This document shows positions 16,027-25,320 of a DNA stretch of 64,000 bases, in pieces. Origin of the DNA: Litoreibacter janthinus (GTDB taxonomy: Bacteria > Pseudomonadota > Alphaproteobacteria > Rhodobacterales > Rhodobacteraceae); assembly GCF_900111945.1 (NCBI RefSeq), contig NZ_FOYO01000001.1:2363751-2427750 (forward strand). Reading direction: 5' to 3'. Numbering within the stretch: position 1 is the stretch's first letter; the number at the start of each line of letters is the position of its first letter. The position numbers were made by a program, and so were the translations under genes. The notes beneath the pieces were generated by a model, which was given only the letters and a program-made list of their open reading frames with translations, had not been told where the DNA came from and did no database searches.

Positions 16027-17238
16027 ATGCTTAGGGTCGTGATCACTGGACAGGGGACAATTAACGCCCTTGGATTTGACGTGGCGCAGACTCTTGACGC
16101 CTTCAAAGCGGGGCGTTGCGGGATCGAAGAGCTGGACATTCGCGATATCGACCGCCTGTCGATCCGGATCGGCGGACAGGTGAAAAACTATGACCCGAAC
16201 GCCGAATTCAATCGCCAGCAGATAGCGCTCTATGACCGCTACACACAGTTTTCGCTTTTGGCCGCGCGCGAAGCCTTGGCCCAGTCGGGACTAGTTTTTA
16301 CGGGTCAACTAGCAGCTGAAGCCGGGGTGGTCTTGGGCACGGCTGGTGGTGGAATGAACACTCAAGACGAGAATTATCGTGCAGTGTATGAGGAGGGCAA
16401 GAACAGGGTTCATCCCTTTGTTGTCCCAAAGCTCATGAACAACGCGGCGGCGGCCCATTTGTCGATGGAATACAATCTCAAAGGTCCTTCATTTACCGTC
16501 GCAACTGCCTGCGCCTCTTCAAATCACGCGATGGGGTTGGCGTTTCAATTCGTGCGCTCCGGTATGACCAAGGCCATGGTGACGGGCGGCTCTGAATCCA
16601 TGCTGTGCTTTGGCGGTGTCAAAGCATGGGAGGGGCTGCGCGTGATGTCAAAGGACGCATGCCGCCCGTTCTCGGCCAATCGCAACGGCATGGTGCAGGG
16701 CGAGGGCGCTGCAATCTTCGTCTTCGAGGAATACGAGCACGCCAAAGCCCGTGGTGCAGACATTTTGGCCGAAGTGGTCGGCTTCGCGATGTCATCAGAC
16801 GCCGTGGACATTGTTATGCCGTCCAAGCAGGGCGCTGCGCGCGCGATTTCAGGGGCTTTGAAGGACGCCAAGCTTTCGCCGTCCGATGTGGCCTATATCA
16901 ACGCACATGGCACGGGCACGGCGGCCAACGACAAAACTGAATGCGCGGCGGTCGCTGATGTGTTTGGCGCACATGCTGACAAGCTGATGATGTCTTCGAC
17001 CAAATCCATGCACGGTCATGTCATCGGCGGAACCGGGGCAATTGAATTGCTAGCGTGCATTATGGCCCTGCGAGAGGGCGTTGTTGCACCGACGATCAAC
17101 TATGACGAGCCGGATCCCGAATGCGAGCTTGATGTCGTTCCAAATGAAGCGCGCGACGCCAAGGTTGACGTCGCGGTGTCCAATGCGTTCGCATTTGGCG
17201 GAATGAACGCTGTATTGGCTCTTAGGAAAGCTAACTAA
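16027..17238 (+). CDS. Beta-ketoacyl-ACP synthase (FabF-like)
   Basis: 403-residue condensing enzyme. Catalytic cysteine C162 (ATACASSNHA) and the two histidines in INAHGTGT and KSMHGHVIGGTG form a complete Cys-His-His triad, so it should elongate acyl chains. It is one FabF-type member in a unit with lpxD and a private ACP; the FabF-like sequence is somewhat shortened near residues 30-60. Its 3' end overlaps the convergent GlxA-type regulator by 8 bp. Confidence 0.92.
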   Translation: MLRVVITGQGTINALGFDVAQTLDAFKAGRCGIEELDIRDIDRLSIRIGGQVKNYDPNAEFNRQQIALYDRYTQFSLLAAREALAQSGLVFTGQLAAEAGVVLGTAGGGMNTQDENYRAVYEEGKNRVHPFVVPKLMNNAAAAHLSMEYNLKGPSFTVATACASSNHAMGLAFQFVRSGMTKAMVTGGSESMLCFGGVKAWEGLRVMSKDACRPFSANRNGMVQGEGAAIFVFEEYEHAKARGADILAEVVGFAMSSDAVDIVMPSKQGAARAISGALKDAKLSPSDVAYINAHGTGTAANDKTECAAVADVFGAHADKLMMSSTKSMHGHVIGGTGAIELLACIMALREGVVAPTINYDEPDPECELDVVPNEARDAKVDVAVSNAFAFGGMNAVLALRKAN

Positions 17239-18331
17239 GCGTTCGCGTCGCGTGGCTGCCACGTTCGCGGTAAGGCGTGGTGTCGTAGTGCGCACGATAG
17301 CATTTTGAGAAATGCGACGGTGATGCGAACCCACAGGCCAGCGCCACGTTGATGACGCTCATGTCTGTTTGCATCAGCAAGTTGCGGGCCTTCTGTAAAC
17401 GGATTTCCATGTAGTAGCGCTTGGGGGATCGATTCAGATAGCGCCGGAACAGTCTCTCCAATTGACGCGTCGACATTCCGACCTCTTTTGCCAACAGCGA
17501 CGGGCTGATAGGGTCCTCGACATTGACTTCCATCATCTGAATGACACGGCTTAGTTTCGGATGCCGGACACCGATACGCGTCGGGATCGACAGGCGCTGT
17601 TGGTCTTGGTCGGTCCGAATGGAAGAGTAAATCTGCTGATCGGCCACCATGTTGGCCACATCTTCACCCAAATCTGACGCAATAATCTTGAGCATCAAGT
17701 CAATCGATGATGTGCCTCCCGCCGTTGTCATCCGGTTTCCGTCCACGACAAACACCGACTTGGTCAGTTCGACATCCTCGAATTCCTCGATGAAACTGTC
17801 TTGGTTTTCCCAGTGGATAGTCGCGCGCTTGCCATCCAAAAGTCCGGCCCGTGCTAGAACGTAGGACGCAGTGCACAGCGCCCCGATAACCACCCCGCGA
17901 CGCGCCTCGCGTCGAAGCCAATTCAAAAGGCGCTTGGTTGTAGCTTCCTGAACATGTGTCCCGCCGCATAAAATAATAGTGTCATCGCGTTGAACGTCAT
18001 CAAGATCCATGTCGAGCTGGTAGCTAATGCCGGAAGAGCAAGAAATGGTCGTTCCACCTTCGCCCGCCAGAATCCATTCGTAAGTATCCGGCACCATACG
18101 GTTTGCAATGCGCAACGCGTCAACCGCGCCGGCAAAGCTCAGCATCGTAAAGTTCTCCATCAAAACGAAGACATAGCGCCGCTTTTTGGTCGGAATGACC
18201 GACGTAGTGCTCGAAGTATCAGAGTGAGCCAAACAGCGGACCTCCCAATCCAATTGACACATTTCGGAGGGCGGAAAGCGACTAAGTGCATGTCGCAACC
18301 GAAACCCAAGCCTTAGCTGAGTTTTCGACAT
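17231..18331 (-). CDS. GlxA-family AraC regulator with DJ-1/PfpI domain
   Basis: 366-residue regulator. A DJ-1/PfpI (amidotransferase-like) sensor domain spans about 50-230, including GALCTASYVLARAGLL and TIHWEN, followed by an AraC double helix-turn-helix (MSTRQLERLFRRYL, FASPSHFSKCYRAHY). This architecture is used by regulators of carnitine, glycine betaine, dimethylglycine or arginine catabolism, but no such target is adjacent. I chose ATG 18331 (MSKTQLRL); longer in-frame starts overlap the divergent DAHP synthase gene. Confidence 0.9.
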   Translation of the reverse strand: MSKTQLRLGFRLRHALSRFPPSEMCQLDWEVRCLAHSDTSSTTSVIPTKKRRYVFVLMENFTMLSFAGAVDALRIANRMVPDTYEWILAGEGGTTISCSSGISYQLDMDLDDVQRDDTIILCGGTHVQEATTKRLLNWLRREARRGVVIGALCTASYVLARAGLLDGKRATIHWENQDSFIEEFEDVELTKSVFVVDGNRMTTAGGTSSIDLMLKIIASDLGEDVANMVADQQIYSSIRTDQDQQRLSIPTRIGVRHPKLSRVIQMMEVNVEDPISPSLLAKEVGMSTRQLERLFRRYLNRSPKRYYMEIRLQKARNLLMQTDMSVINVALACGFASPSHFSKCYRAHYDTTPYRERGSHATRTLS

Positions 18332-18405
18332 TGGCAAGCCCTTGAGTGTGAGGTTATACACGAGGCCTAAGATTGATACCGCTATCATATATGGAGCATG
18401 AGACC

Positions 18406-19776
18406 ATGGCACAGGCATGGAAGAAGTCGGACTGGCGCAACAAACCACGCGTGCAGATGCCTGACTATCTAGACGCAGACGCCCTCGGGGCAGTCGAGGC
18501 GCAACTTGCCAAGTATCCACCGTTGGTCTTTGCTGGCGAAGCGCGCAAGTTGAAAGCCTCTTTGGCCGCGGTTTCGCGCGGCGAGGCGTTCTTGTTGCAA
18601 GGCGGCGATTGCGCCGAGAGCTTTGCCGAGTTCTCAGCCGACACGATCCGCGACACGTTCAAAGTGATGCTGCAAATGGCGATGGTCTTGACTTATGGCG
18701 CAAAGGTGCCGGTGGTCAAAGTCGGCCGCATGGCAGGGCAATTCGCCAAACCACGTTCGGCCCCGACCGAGGTAAAGGATGGCGTAGAGCTTCCAAGCTA
18801 CCGCGGCGACATTATCAACGAGCTGGACTTCACGTCTGAAGCCCGCATTCCGAACCCCTCCAAGATGCTGCAAGCCTACACGCAGGCCGCGGCTTCGCTG
18901 AACCTGCTGCGCGCGTTCTCGACGGGTGGCTACGCCGATGTGCATCAGGTTCATGCGTGGACCCTTGGTTTCACCGAAGGCGAAAAGGCTGCCAAGTATC
19001 GCGAGATGGCGAACAACATTTCTGCGGCCTTGGACTTCATGAAAGCCGCAGGCGTAACGCAGGAGACCGCGCATACACTGCAATCGGTCGACTTCTACGT
19101 TTCGCATGAAGCATTGTTGCTTGAGTATGAAGAGGCCTTGTGCCGGATCGACAGCACCTCTGGTCTGCCGGTTGCAGGCTCCGGTCATATGATTTGGATC
19201 GGTGACCGCACCCGTCAGCCTGATGGTGCGCATGTCGAATTCGCGCGTGGCGTTCAAAACCCGATCGGTTTGAAGTGCGGCCCGACAACGACGGCTGATG
19301 ATCTCAAAGTGCTGATGAACAAACTGAACCCAGAGAACGAGGCCGGCCGGCTGACCCTGATCGCACGTTTCGGTGCGGGCAATGTGGGTGAGCATCTACC
19401 GCGCCTTATCAAAACCGTGAAGGAAGAAGGGGCCAACGTCGTTTGGACCTGTGATCCAATGCACGGCAACACGATCAAGTCGTCCACGGGCTACAAAACG
19501 CGCCCGTTCGAATCCGTGCTGCGTGAAGTTCGTGAGTTCTTTGAAATCCACGCATCGGAAAGCACCATTCCAGGCGGCGTTCATTTCGAGATGACCGGCA
19601 AAGATGTGACCGAATGCACCGGCGGTGTCCGTGCAGTCACAGATGAAGACCTGTCGGATAGGTACCACACAGCATGCGATCCACGCCTGAACGCCTCCCA
19701 GTCTTTGGAACTGGCCTTCTTGGTGTCTGAAGAGCTGTCAGCACTTCGCGAAGAAAAAAGCCGCGCGGCGGTTTAA
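18406..19776 (+). CDS. Class II 3-deoxy-7-phosphoheptulonate (DAHP) synthase
   Basis: 456-residue plant/actinobacterial-type DAHP synthase, condensing phosphoenolpyruvate with erythrose 4-phosphate in the first step of the shikimate pathway. Diagnostic segments are LLQGGDCAESF, KVGRMAGQFAKPRS, GGYADVHQVHAW and WTCDPMHGNT, holding metal and substrate ligands. ATG 18406 (MAQAWKKSDW) has GGAG 9 nt upstream; the in-frame ATG 18373 is less well placed. Divergent from the GlxA-type regulator with 74 bp between starts; control by it is possible but unproven. A terminator follows. Confidence 0.96.
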   Translation: MAQAWKKSDWRNKPRVQMPDYLDADALGAVEAQLAKYPPLVFAGEARKLKASLAAVSRGEAFLLQGGDCAESFAEFSADTIRDTFKVMLQMAMVLTYGAKVPVVKVGRMAGQFAKPRSAPTEVKDGVELPSYRGDIINELDFTSEARIPNPSKMLQAYTQAAASLNLLRAFSTGGYADVHQVHAWTLGFTEGEKAAKYREMANNISAALDFMKAAGVTQETAHTLQSVDFYVSHEALLLEYEEALCRIDSTSGLPVAGSGHMIWIGDRTRQPDGAHVEFARGVQNPIGLKCGPTTTADDLKVLMNKLNPENEAGRLTLIARFGAGNVGEHLPRLIKTVKEEGANVVWTCDPMHGNTIKSSTGYKTRPFESVLREVREFFEIHASESTIPGGVHFEMTGKDVTECTGGVRAVTDEDLSDRYHTACDPRLNASQSLELAFLVSEELSALREEKSRAAV

Positions 19777-19798
19777 AGTCACCACGATCACAACAATT

Positions 19799-19822
19799 AA
19801 GCCGGGCGTAATTGCCCGGCTT
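19799..19822 (+). terminator. Terminator shared by DAHP synthase and PAS_5 genes
   Basis: AAGCCGGGC-GTAATT-GCCCGGCTT, a 9-bp perfect stem, followed by TATTTCGTTT on the plus strand and preceded by A-rich bases, so it can also serve the convergent minus-strand gene ending at 19830. Confidence 0.85.
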
Positions 19823-19829
19823 ATTTCGT

Positions 19830-20549
19830 TTAGGGGGTGTCCGTCACAACAAGCCGGAGATGTGGCTTGCCCGTCGTGCGCTCCGCGTCGGGCAGGGGGG
19901 CTGGCTTGAACGTCTCCTGTTGCTCCGCAAATCCAGCCACGCGCGGGGCAAGTCGATCCAGTTCTTCCGAAGGTGCGATGCTAGAGGTGTGCGTTCCGTT
20001 GATTAAACTCGTCACCCGCGTTTCCAAAACACGAAAACGGCGAGGCGCAAGACCGACGACACCTTCAGTTGTCAGGCATCCAATCGCTCGATCCACTTTA
20101 CCGCCATCACTTTTCAGAGGCAAAACAAGGAGCCTCGCTTTCAGTTGGGCGCCGTTGGTGTCGTCAGAGATCAAGGTGTACTCTTGAATCTCCGGCTGGG
20201 TGAAAACCCGCTCTAACGTGGCAGAGAACCGCGCGCGACTTGTTGGAGAGATGAACGAACGCAAAGGCATGCCACGCACCTCCATGCCCATCAGGTCGCA
20301 CAAGTGCATCCCCGCGAGCCGGAAGCGGACAGCACCGGGCTGCAGGCGTTCCAGAATGAAACCGTATTCCAATGCGCCCGAAATCTCTCGCGGGTCAATC
20401 TCGGACCGCAGTGGCACCAAACGCCCGCTTCTCAGGCTTTCCCAATAGCCCCGCATTTCGCTGAGCGCTGAAACATCGCGTTTGGTTTGATGCTGCCACA
20501 AGGTAACGACCTCGGCGCTGCGTGAACTTGAATTGTGGTTCTGTGTCAT
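19830..20549 (-). CDS. PAS_5 domain protein (DUF1457-like)
   Basis: 239-residue alphaproteobacterial PAS_5-family protein. The PAS-like core spans about 30-160 (LWQHQTKRDVSA, RLAGMHLCDLMGMEVRG, LLVLPLKSDGG), with a low-complexity C-terminal tail. No output domain is fused, so it probably acts as a small sensor or adaptor through partners. ATG 20549 is preceded by GGGGA; a TTG four codons earlier is the alternative start. It converges on the DAHP synthase gene. Confidence 0.8.
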   Translation of the reverse strand: MTQNHNSSSRSAEVVTLWQHQTKRDVSALSEMRGYWESLRSGRLVPLRSEIDPREISGALEYGFILERLQPGAVRFRLAGMHLCDLMGMEVRGMPLRSFISPTSRARFSATLERVFTQPEIQEYTLISDDTNGAQLKARLLVLPLKSDGGKVDRAIGCLTTEGVVGLAPRRFRVLETRVTSLINGTHTSSIAPSEELDRLAPRVAGFAEQQETFKPAPLPDAERTTGKPHLRLVVTDTP

Positions 20550-20717
20550 CTTTTTCCCCAAGCGCGGCCCCCCCGAGCCACGGCGCGTCGATTTCTTTTA
20601 AGTGTTGGTGTGCCAGAACGCGTTGTGATCGAACTCCGGTTTTGTTACCCCAACAGTGCCAATGCTTACTGTTGTCTTAATATGGCACGGATGTTGCCCT
20701 TTGTGGGTTTCTAAAGT

Positions 20718-20731
20718 GTTAATAGGTTAAC
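20718..20731. repeat. GTTAA-N4-TTAAC dyad before yicC
   Basis: A short dyad five bases upstream of the yicC ATG. It resembles CtrA half-sites (TTAA) but the spacing is four, not seven. Possibly a local operator; weak evidence. Confidence 0.25.
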
Positions 20732-20736
20732 TTGCT

Positions 20737-21621
20737 ATGATCCGATCAATGACCGCCTTCGCTTCCGAAACTGGCCATGCTGACCAAATGTCATGGGTGC
20801 TGGAGATGCGCGGGGTCAATGCCAAGGGGCTCGATATCCGCTTGCGCCTGCCGGAACGCCTTATGCCACAAGAGCAGGTGATCCGCAGTAAACTCGCCAA
20901 AGCTTTCGCGCGTGGCAATATCAGCGCGACCCTGCGGCTAGAGGTCGAAGGCAGTGCGAGCGCCATTCAACTCGATGAGCACATCTTGGAGAGCTACATC
21001 TTGTCGGCCATTCGTGTGCGGACTATGGCAAAGAACAAGGGGCTAAAGCTGACCGAGTCCACCGCAACCGATTATCTGGCGCTGCGCGGAGTGATGCGCA
21101 ACGATGTTGAAAGCACCAAACTACCAGACGCCGAAATATTGCAAAGCTTCGATGCCGCCATCACAGGATTTGCAGCTATGCGGGCGTCCGAGGGGGCGGC
21201 GCTGGAGCGCGTGTTGCGCCAGCAACTGGCCGAAATTGCAGGCCTCACGGCTGAGGCCGCTCTGCTCGCGGAAGCGCGCAAAGACCATGTTGCTGCGACT
21301 TTGAAAGTTAATCTCGCCCGTGTGATGGACAATACCGACGGGGCTGATCGCGACCGTGTCGCCCAGGAATTGGCGTTGTTGGCTGTGAAGGCTGACGTCT
21401 CCGAAGAAATTGATCGTCTGTCGGCACACGTCGCCGCGGCCGAAGCACTGTTGGAAAGTGACGCACCCGTCGGGCGCAAACTCGATTTCCTGATGCAAGA
21501 GTTTAACCGGGAGGCGAATACCCTGTGTTCCAAATCCGGCGCGCCCGAGCTGACACGCGTCGGGCTTGACCTCAAAGCGCTGATCGACCAGATGCGTGAA
21601 CAAGTTCAAAACGTGGAGTAG
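20737..21621 (+). CDS. YicC-family endoribonuclease
   Basis: 294-residue YicC/YloC-type protein; members cleave RNA and affect stationary-phase survival and small-RNA turnover. Hallmarks are the N-terminal [10 protein letters not shown] with an [15 protein letters not shown] stretch and the C-terminal [16 protein letters not shown], which holds the conserved acidic residues. Length is normal. Its stop is two bases before gmk, the usual yicC-gmk pairing. Confidence 0.95.
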   Translation: MIRSMTAFASETGHADQMSWVLEMRGVNAKGLDIRLRLPERLMPQEQVIRSKLAKAFARGNISATLRLEVEGSASAIQLDEHILESYILSAIRVRTMAKNKGLKLTESTATDYLALRGVMRNDVESTKLPDAEILQSFDAAITGFAAMRASEGAALERVLRQQLAEIAGLTAEAALLAEARKDHVAATLKVNLARVMDNTDGADRDRVAQELALLAVKADVSEEIDRLSAHVAAAEALLESDAPVGRKLDFLMQEFNREANTLCSKSGAPELTRVGLDLKALIDQMREQVQNVE

Positions 21622-21623
21622 CC

Positions 21624-22265
21624 ATGACAGCGCGTCGCGGAATTCTGATTATCCTTTCGTCTCCGTCCGGTGCGGGGAAGTCTACCTTGGCGGGGCGGCT
21701 GATGAAATGGGATGACACGTTGTCCTTTTCCGTATCCGCCACCACCCGTTCGCCACGAGATGGCGAAAAGGATGGACGAGAGTATTTTTTCCGCTCCCAT
21801 GATGAGTTCCGGCAGATGGTCGCTGATGGGGAGATGCTTGAGCATGCCGAAGTGTTCGACAACCTGTATGGGTCCCCAAAAGGACCGGTTGAGGCTGCGA
21901 TCAGCCAAGGGCGCGATGTTATCTTTGACATCGATTGGCAGGGTGGTCAGCAGGTGCGCAACTCTGGTCTGGCCGAGGATGTCGTGTCGATCTTCATTCT
22001 CCCACCCTCAATCGTCGAGCTTGAGAAGCGGCTTCGCTCGCGTGCACAAGACAGCGACGAGGTCATCGCCGCCCGCATGCAAAAAAGCCGCGACGAGATC
22101 AGCCACTGGGCCGAATATGACTACTGCTTGATCAATCACGACATTGACGAGGCAGAGCATCAGTTGCGTGCGATTCTGACTGCAGAACGGCTCAAGCGGT
22201 CGCGACAGCCCGGATTGATGACCTTGGTCCGCCAGTTGAACGATGAGTATGAGGCACGACAATGA
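21624..22265 (+). CDS. gmk: Guanylate kinase
   Basis: 213-residue GMP kinase (ATP + GMP to ADP + GDP). P-loop [10 protein letters not shown] is at about 13-22, followed by [21 protein letters not shown] (GMP-binding region, interrupted here only in the citation) and [10 protein letters not shown]. Couples nucleotide pools to (p)ppGpp synthesis. It overlaps the next gene by 4 bp, so yicC, gmk and the carbonic-anhydrase gene form one operon. Confidence 0.97.
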   Translation: MTARRGILIILSSPSGAGKSTLAGRLMKWDDTLSFSVSATTRSPRDGEKDGREYFFRSHDEFRQMVADGEMLEHAEVFDNLYGSPKGPVEAAISQGRDVIFDIDWQGGQQVRNSGLAEDVVSIFILPPSIVELEKRLRSRAQDSDEVIAARMQKSRDEISHWAEYDYCLINHDIDEAEHQLRAILTAERLKRSRQPGLMTLVRQLNDEYEARQ

Positions 22266-22789
22266 CACTCTACGCGCTAGACGATAAATCACCACAGCTG
22301 CCCGAAGGTGAAGATTTCTGGATTGCACCAGACGCGAACCTGATTGGCGATATTGTCATTGAGGAAGCCGCATCCGTCTGGTTCGGTTCAACACTGCGCG
22401 GGGATAACGAGTGCATCACAGTCGGGCGCGGCTCGAACATCCAAGAGAACTGCGTTTTACACACTGACATGGGGTTCCCGTTGGTGATAGGCGCGAACTG
22501 CACAATCGGGCATAAGGCGATGCTGCATGGCTGCACGATTGGAGAAGGCTCCTTGATCGGGATGGGGGCCACAGTTCTAAACGGAGCGCAAATCGGCAAG
22601 GGCTGTTTGATCGGGGCAGGGGCGCTGGTCACCGAAGGCAAGGTTATTCCCGATGGCTCGTTGGTCATGGGGGCACCTGGAAAAGTGGTGCGCGTGTTGG
22701 ACAAAACGGCTCAACAGGGTTTGATCAACTCTGCCTTGGGCTATCAGGCCAATATGCGCCGTTTCCGCGCGGGCCTTAAAACGCTTTAG
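22262..22789 (+). CDS. Gamma-class carbonic anhydrase-like hexapeptide protein
   Basis: 175-residue left-handed beta-helix protein of the YrdA/PaaY group. Metal-ligand histidines are visible in VLHTDMG and [11 protein letters not shown], and the repeat rhythm ([23 protein letters not shown]) is clear. Members hydrate CO2 or bind metals; actual activity varies. Its stop overlaps the convergent chpT stop by 4 bp. Confidence 0.9.
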   Translation: MTLYALDDKSPQLPEGEDFWIAPDANLIGDIVIEEAASVWFGSTLRGDNECITVGRGSNIQENCVLHTDMGFPLVIGANCTIGHKAMLHGCTIGEGSLIGMGATVLNGAQIGKGCLIGAGALVTEGKVIPDGSLVMGAPGKVVRVLDKTAQQGLINSALGYQANMRRFRAGLKTL

Positions 22790-23436
22790 ATATCATATCG
22801 CAAAGATACCGCGCTGTCCGAATGTCCGGCCAGTGCCGTTTCGCCAAGCTTGGCCAACGCATCTCGCAACAGCAGGAACTGGACCTGAGAGGCCGGAATG
22901 TCTGTCGGTACGGGCGTGGTTGGCATCAATAAACTCCAAGCTTCTGGATCGAAACGGATTTTTTCGCCATAGGCCTGCAATTGCCAATTCGAGCGATCAC
23001 AACGCAGAACGATCTTGCCCCCAGCCGGAAGCGCGACCTCCAGACACATCACTGCCAAGAGTGCTATTTTGGCTTCGATCCTGCTCACGTCGGCTGTCGG
23101 TTCCCAGAGAACTTGGGTGCGGCTTGATCCGTAACAATCCCTCAGCAGCTTCAGCACGTCGCTGCGTGCCATGCGCTGGCTCGCATTTGCGGACCCGAAC
23201 GCCAGCCGAAACAACCGGACTCGCGCATTCGCATTCGCAATGCTCTCTTCGATCAGCGCCAGCTCCGGTGACGGGGGCAGGCCGGACATCATTAAGAGCT
23301 CCATCCCGTTGCTGATCGCGCCGATTGGGCTAATGAGGTCATGGCAGATCCGAGACGCCAGCAAGGATGCGGTGTCTTTTAGGTCTTCAGTCTGCTTAAC
23401 TGTGTCAACGATGTCGGAGCGAGCTTTGTCGGACAA
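22786..23436 (-). CDS. chpT: ChpT, histidine phosphotransferase of the CtrA relay
   Basis: 216-residue dimeric phosphotransferase passing phosphate from the hybrid kinase CckA to CtrA and CpdR, controlling cell cycle, motility and gene-transfer functions in alphaproteobacteria. H32 in RICHDLISPIGAISNG is the phospho-acceptor, followed by a degenerate kinase-like ATPase fold. The start is TTG at 23434-23436, supported by AAGGAG six bases upstream; no ATG or GTG fits before the conserved helix. Divergent from a DUF3553 gene with starts one base apart. Confidence 0.9.
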   Translation of the reverse strand: MSDKARSDIVDTVKQTEDLKDTASLLASRICHDLISPIGAISNGMELLMMSGLPPSPELALIEESIANANARVRLFRLAFGSANASQRMARSDVLKLLRDCYGSSRTQVLWEPTADVSRIEAKIALLAVMCLEVALPAGGKIVLRCDRSNWQLQAYGEKIRFDPEAWSLLMPTTPVPTDIPASQVQFLLLRDALAKLGETALAGHSDSAVSLRYDI

Positions 23437-23437
23437 T

Positions 23438-23611
23438 ATGAACTCCTTGTTAGAACCCGGAATGCTGGTGCGAAACCCGCACGAGCCCGAATGGGGGCTT
23501 GGACAAGTTCAATCCAACATAAACGGTAAAATTACGGTTAATTTTGAGAATATGGGCAAAATGACTTTGGAAAGCGCGAATGTTGCTCTGGCACGTCAGT
23601 TTGACACCTGA
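23438..23611 (+). CDS. DUF3553 small protein
   Basis: 57-residue protein reading MNSLLEPGMLVRNP, then a WGLGQVQS turn and NFENMGK. This is the DUF3553 pattern, a small beta-barrel resembling the CarD/UvrD tail type that binds nucleic-acid proteins. Start 23438 sits one base from the divergent chpT TTG, so the two leaders overlap each other's coding sequence. An in-frame ATG at 23411 would add nine residues but lacks a ribosome-binding site. Confidence 0.8.
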   Translation: MNSLLEPGMLVRNPHEPEWGLGQVQSNINGKITVNFENMGKMTLESANVALARQFDT

Positions 23612-23689
23612 AGAGGGTGGCCACGATCATTGCGCGGGCGGCGTCATCCGCGTATTTCGTCGTGTTAACTGCTCCAAGCGTACCCGCTC

Positions 23690-24475
23690 ATGACCCAAGC
23701 CCCCCCTCAGTTTGAAACGCGTCTGGCGCGAAGTGAAACCGATCTTCTCGCGCTCCAACACCTGCGGTATACCGTGTTTGTTGAGGAGTTGGGCGGCGCT
23801 GGTGCAGGCGTTGATCACGCGGCCAAGCTGGAGCGTGATGCCTTTGATCCCCATTTCGATCATCTGATGCTTATCGACAATGCTCGGCCCGAGGGCGCGG
23901 GGCAGGTCGTGGGGGCCTACCGGTTGATGCGGTGTGAAGCTTTGCCAGACGCAATGCCATTCTACAGTGAAGGCGAATACGACATCAGCCCGCTCAGGAC
24001 GAGCGGCCGAAGGCTGTTAGAATTGGGTCGGTCCTGTCTGCATCGCGACTACCGTGGAGGGGCGGCGATGTTTCATCTGTGGCAAGCGCTGTCGGATTAT
24101 GTGGCGGAGCATCGGATCGAAATCCTTTTTGGGGTGGCGTCATTTCACGGCACGGACGTCGGCAAAGTAGCGCAATCCCTGTCCTACCTTCATCACGCGC
24201 ATCTGGCGCCACCAGAACTACGGCCGCGCGCGAAGGTCTATCAGCGCATGAATCTGGTCGACCCAGATGAAATTGACCGCCCCAAGGCTATGAAAGACAC
24301 ACCGGCGTTGATCAAAGCCTATCTTCGGCTTGGCGGAGTTGTTGGGGATGGAGCCTTTATCGACCGAGAGTTCAATACCATAGACGTTTGCTTGGTGATG
24401 GATGCGGCGCGTATGTCGCAAAAGCATCGTGACATCTATGCTCGCAAGCGCGGTAGCCAGAAAGATAAACAATGA
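23690..24475 (+). CDS. olsB: OlsB, L-ornithine N-acyltransferase
   Basis: 261-residue GNAT-fold enzyme transferring a 3-hydroxyacyl group from ACP to ornithine, giving lyso-ornithine lipid. Typical segments are LRYTVFVEELGG, ELGRSCLHRDYRGG and FGVASFHGTD. It overlaps the downstream acyltransferase by 4 bp; the olsB-olsA pair makes the phosphorus-free ornithine lipids common in roseobacters. No obvious Pho box is visible upstream, which fits constitutive expression. Confidence 0.92.
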   Translation: MTQAPPQFETRLARSETDLLALQHLRYTVFVEELGGAGAGVDHAAKLERDAFDPHFDHLMLIDNARPEGAGQVVGAYRLMRCEALPDAMPFYSEGEYDISPLRTSGRRLLELGRSCLHRDYRGGAAMFHLWQALSDYVAEHRIEILFGVASFHGTDVGKVAQSLSYLHHAHLAPPELRPRAKVYQRMNLVDPDEIDRPKAMKDTPALIKAYLRLGGVVGDGAFIDREFNTIDVCLVMDAARMSQKHRDIYARKRGSQKDKQ

Positions 24476-25320
24476 GCAGCACTTGGGACAGCAACGTTGC
24501 CCCCCCGCATCGCAAGATGGGACCAATGGCTTGGCTGCGCGTAGGTCTGCGCGGGGTTCCTTTGGCAATCTTGGTGTTTGGGGGGCTGGCAGTGTTGCTG
24601 TTGGTTCGGCTTGTCGAACGACCCATCCACGGCTTTCATCGCCCTTGGACGCCGCATATTACACGCTTCGTCTGCCGCGCGGCGTTTATCTGCCTCGGGG
24701 TGAGATTCCGATCTGAAGGGCAGCCGATGCAGCAGCGGGGCGCTGTCGTCTCGAACCATGCAAGTTGGCTTGATATTTTCGCGCTGAACGCCCGCAAGCG
24801 CGTATATTTCGTATCGAAATCCGAAGTGTCTAAATGGCCTGGAATAGGGTGGCTAGCACGATCCACGGGAACTGTTTTCATTGACCGCGATCCGCGTCAG
24901 GCCCGTGAACAGAAAAAGCTATTCGAGCAACGGCTTTTGGCCGGCCATAAGTTGCTGTTTTTTCCGGAAGGAACCAGCTCTGACGGAATTAGAATTTTAC
25001 CATTCAAATCAACACTTTTTGCAGCGTTCTTCACGCCAGAACTCAAGAATGAACTCTATATCCAGCCTGTGACGCTTTCATATCAGGCGCCAAATGGATC
25101 CGACCCCCGTCTATACGGGTGGTGGGGTGATATGGACTTCGCGCCGCACCTTCTACAAACCCTGTCAGCCGCGCCGCAGGGGCAAGTGACCGTGACATAT
25201 CACGGCCCCTTGAAAGTGTCAGAGTTTGAAAGCCGCAAAGACCTCGCCTTCGCGTGCGAAAAGATCATCCGGTCGGGTTTGAAACTCAGCCCAGTGGCGC
25301 AAGCAATGCTTTCAAAGTAG
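24472..25320 (+). CDS. olsA: OlsA, lyso-ornithine lipid O-acyltransferase
   Basis: 282-residue PlsC-family membrane enzyme. An N-terminal helix at about 28-46 anchors it; the acyltransferase box NHASWLD and the FPEGTSSDG motif are intact. It adds the second acyl chain to lyso-ornithine lipid and some members also acylate lysophosphatidate. Coupled to olsB; its 3' end overlaps the convergent thiamine-phosphate-synthase-like gene by 35 bp. Confidence 0.9.
   Translation: MSSTWDSNVAPPHRKMGPMAWLRVGLRGVPLAILVFGGLAVLLLVRLVERPIHGFHRPWTPHITRFVCRAAFICLGVRFRSEGQPMQQRGAVVSNHASWLDIFALNARKRVYFVSKSEVSKWPGIGWLARSTGTVFIDRDPRQAREQKKLFEQRLLAGHKLLFFPEGTSSDGIRILPFKSTLFAAFFTPELKNELYIQPVTLSYQAPNGSDPRLYGWWGDMDFAPHLLQTLSAAPQGQVTVTYHGPLKVSEFESRKDLAFACEKIIRSGLKLSPVAQAMLSK

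Noticed and set aside
20718..20731. CtrA binding site before yicC
   Set aside because: The TTAA half-sites are four bases apart instead of the seven of the CtrA consensus.
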